Assembly: GCA_023422485.1 (NCBI GenBank)
Contig: JAGTAM010000419.1
Coordinates: 1 to 6,440 of the forward strand
Origin: Pseudomonadota bacterium
Lineage (GTDB): Bacteria; Pseudomonadota; Alphaproteobacteria; Rhizobiales; Beijerinckiaceae
Reading direction: 5' to 3'
Length of the DNA: 6,440 nucleotides
Each line of letters starts with the position of its first letter. The first letter of the stretch is position 1. The notes beneath the pieces were generated by a model. The model made no database searches, was not told the origin of the DNA, and saw only the letters and a list, made by a program, of their open reading frames with translations. A program made the translations under genes and the position numbers. Below are positions 6,188-6,440 of the stretch, one piece after another.

Positions 6188-6440
6188 ATGAACCCTTACC
6201 GCGATCTACCGGCCGAGCGGTTCTGGCGCAAGGCGGTGGCGGGCATGCCGCCCTTCGCGATCGATCCGGGCCCGCGCGACAGCTTCCGCATCGCGCGGAC
6301 CGACCGGGTCGCGACCGCCGGCTCCTGTTTCGCGCAGCGCGTCTCGCAGGCGCTCGCGCGCGGCGGCTTCCGCTACCACGTCACCGAGACCGCGCCGGAG
6401 GGGATGGGAGAGGCCGAAGCGTCGGCGCGCCAGTACGGCA
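6188..6440 (+). CDS. GSCFA-domain protein, N-terminal 84 residues (continues beyond window)
   Basis: The partial product carries the family-naming motif GSCFA at residues 45-49 in VATAGSCFAQRVSQALARGGFRYHV, preceded by MNPYRDLPAERFWRKAVAG. GSCFA proteins are thought to have an SGNH/GDSL-like hydrolase or esterase fold, in which the GSC segment takes the place of the GDS catalytic block, but their substrates are largely uncharacterised. The visible part has no signal peptide or membrane helix. The ATG at 6188 is chosen for its ordinary family-like amino terminus; a GTG at 6167 in the same frame is possible and would add seven residues. It is divergent from a WcbI-family gene, which points to glycan acylation or deacylation as a shared theme. 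The frame is open with no stop to the window edge. The catalytic C-terminal part cannot be judged here. Confidence 0.88.
   Translation, partial: MNPYRDLPAERFWRKAVAGMPPFAIDPGPRDSFRIARTDRVATAGSCFAQRVSQALARGGFRYHVTETAPEGMGEAEASARQYG

Overview
The window is high-GC DNA with gene order typical of alphaproteobacteria. The protein sequences look like Rhizobiales/Hyphomicrobiales, plausibly Methylobacterium or a relative, but the genus is an impression from sequence style and not a search result. It holds eight genes: six complete, plus ftsH cut at the left edge and a GSCFA gene cut at the right edge.

Positions 1-3880 (minus strand, read right to left) are a cell-envelope and housekeeping block: pal, then ybgF/cpoB, tilS and ftsH. 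Pal and YbgF/CpoB belong to the Tol-Pal system, which links the outer membrane to peptidoglycan and helps constriction at division. TilS makes lysidine in the tRNA-Ile2 anticodon, and FtsH is the membrane AAA+ protease. A strong hairpin sits between pal and ybgF, and ftsH has its own promoter-like sequence. tolB, the usual upstream neighbour of pal, is not here. Instead a 355-base gene-free leader precedes pal.

Positions 4236-5095 hold a divergent phosphorelay pair: a small Hpt (histidine phosphotransfer) protein on the minus strand and a single-domain response regulator on the plus strand. Almost exactly midway between their start codons is a perfect symmetrical GTTAA-N7-TTAAC site. This matches the consensus for the alphaproteobacterial cell-cycle regulator CtrA on both strands. 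It is the most interesting signal in the window.

Positions 5117-6440 hold a divergent pair probably involved in surface polysaccharide modification: a WcbI-family putative acetyltransferase (minus, apparently with a TTG start) and a GSCFA-family protein (plus, truncated). Their starts are only 48 bases apart. The response regulator and the WcbI gene converge with a 21-base gap over a GC-rich hairpin.

I see no tRNA, rRNA, CRISPR array, insertion sequence or phage gene. Most of the window is ordinary core genome. The phosphorelay pair with its CtrA-type site and the WcbI/GSCFA pair are the less-studied parts.
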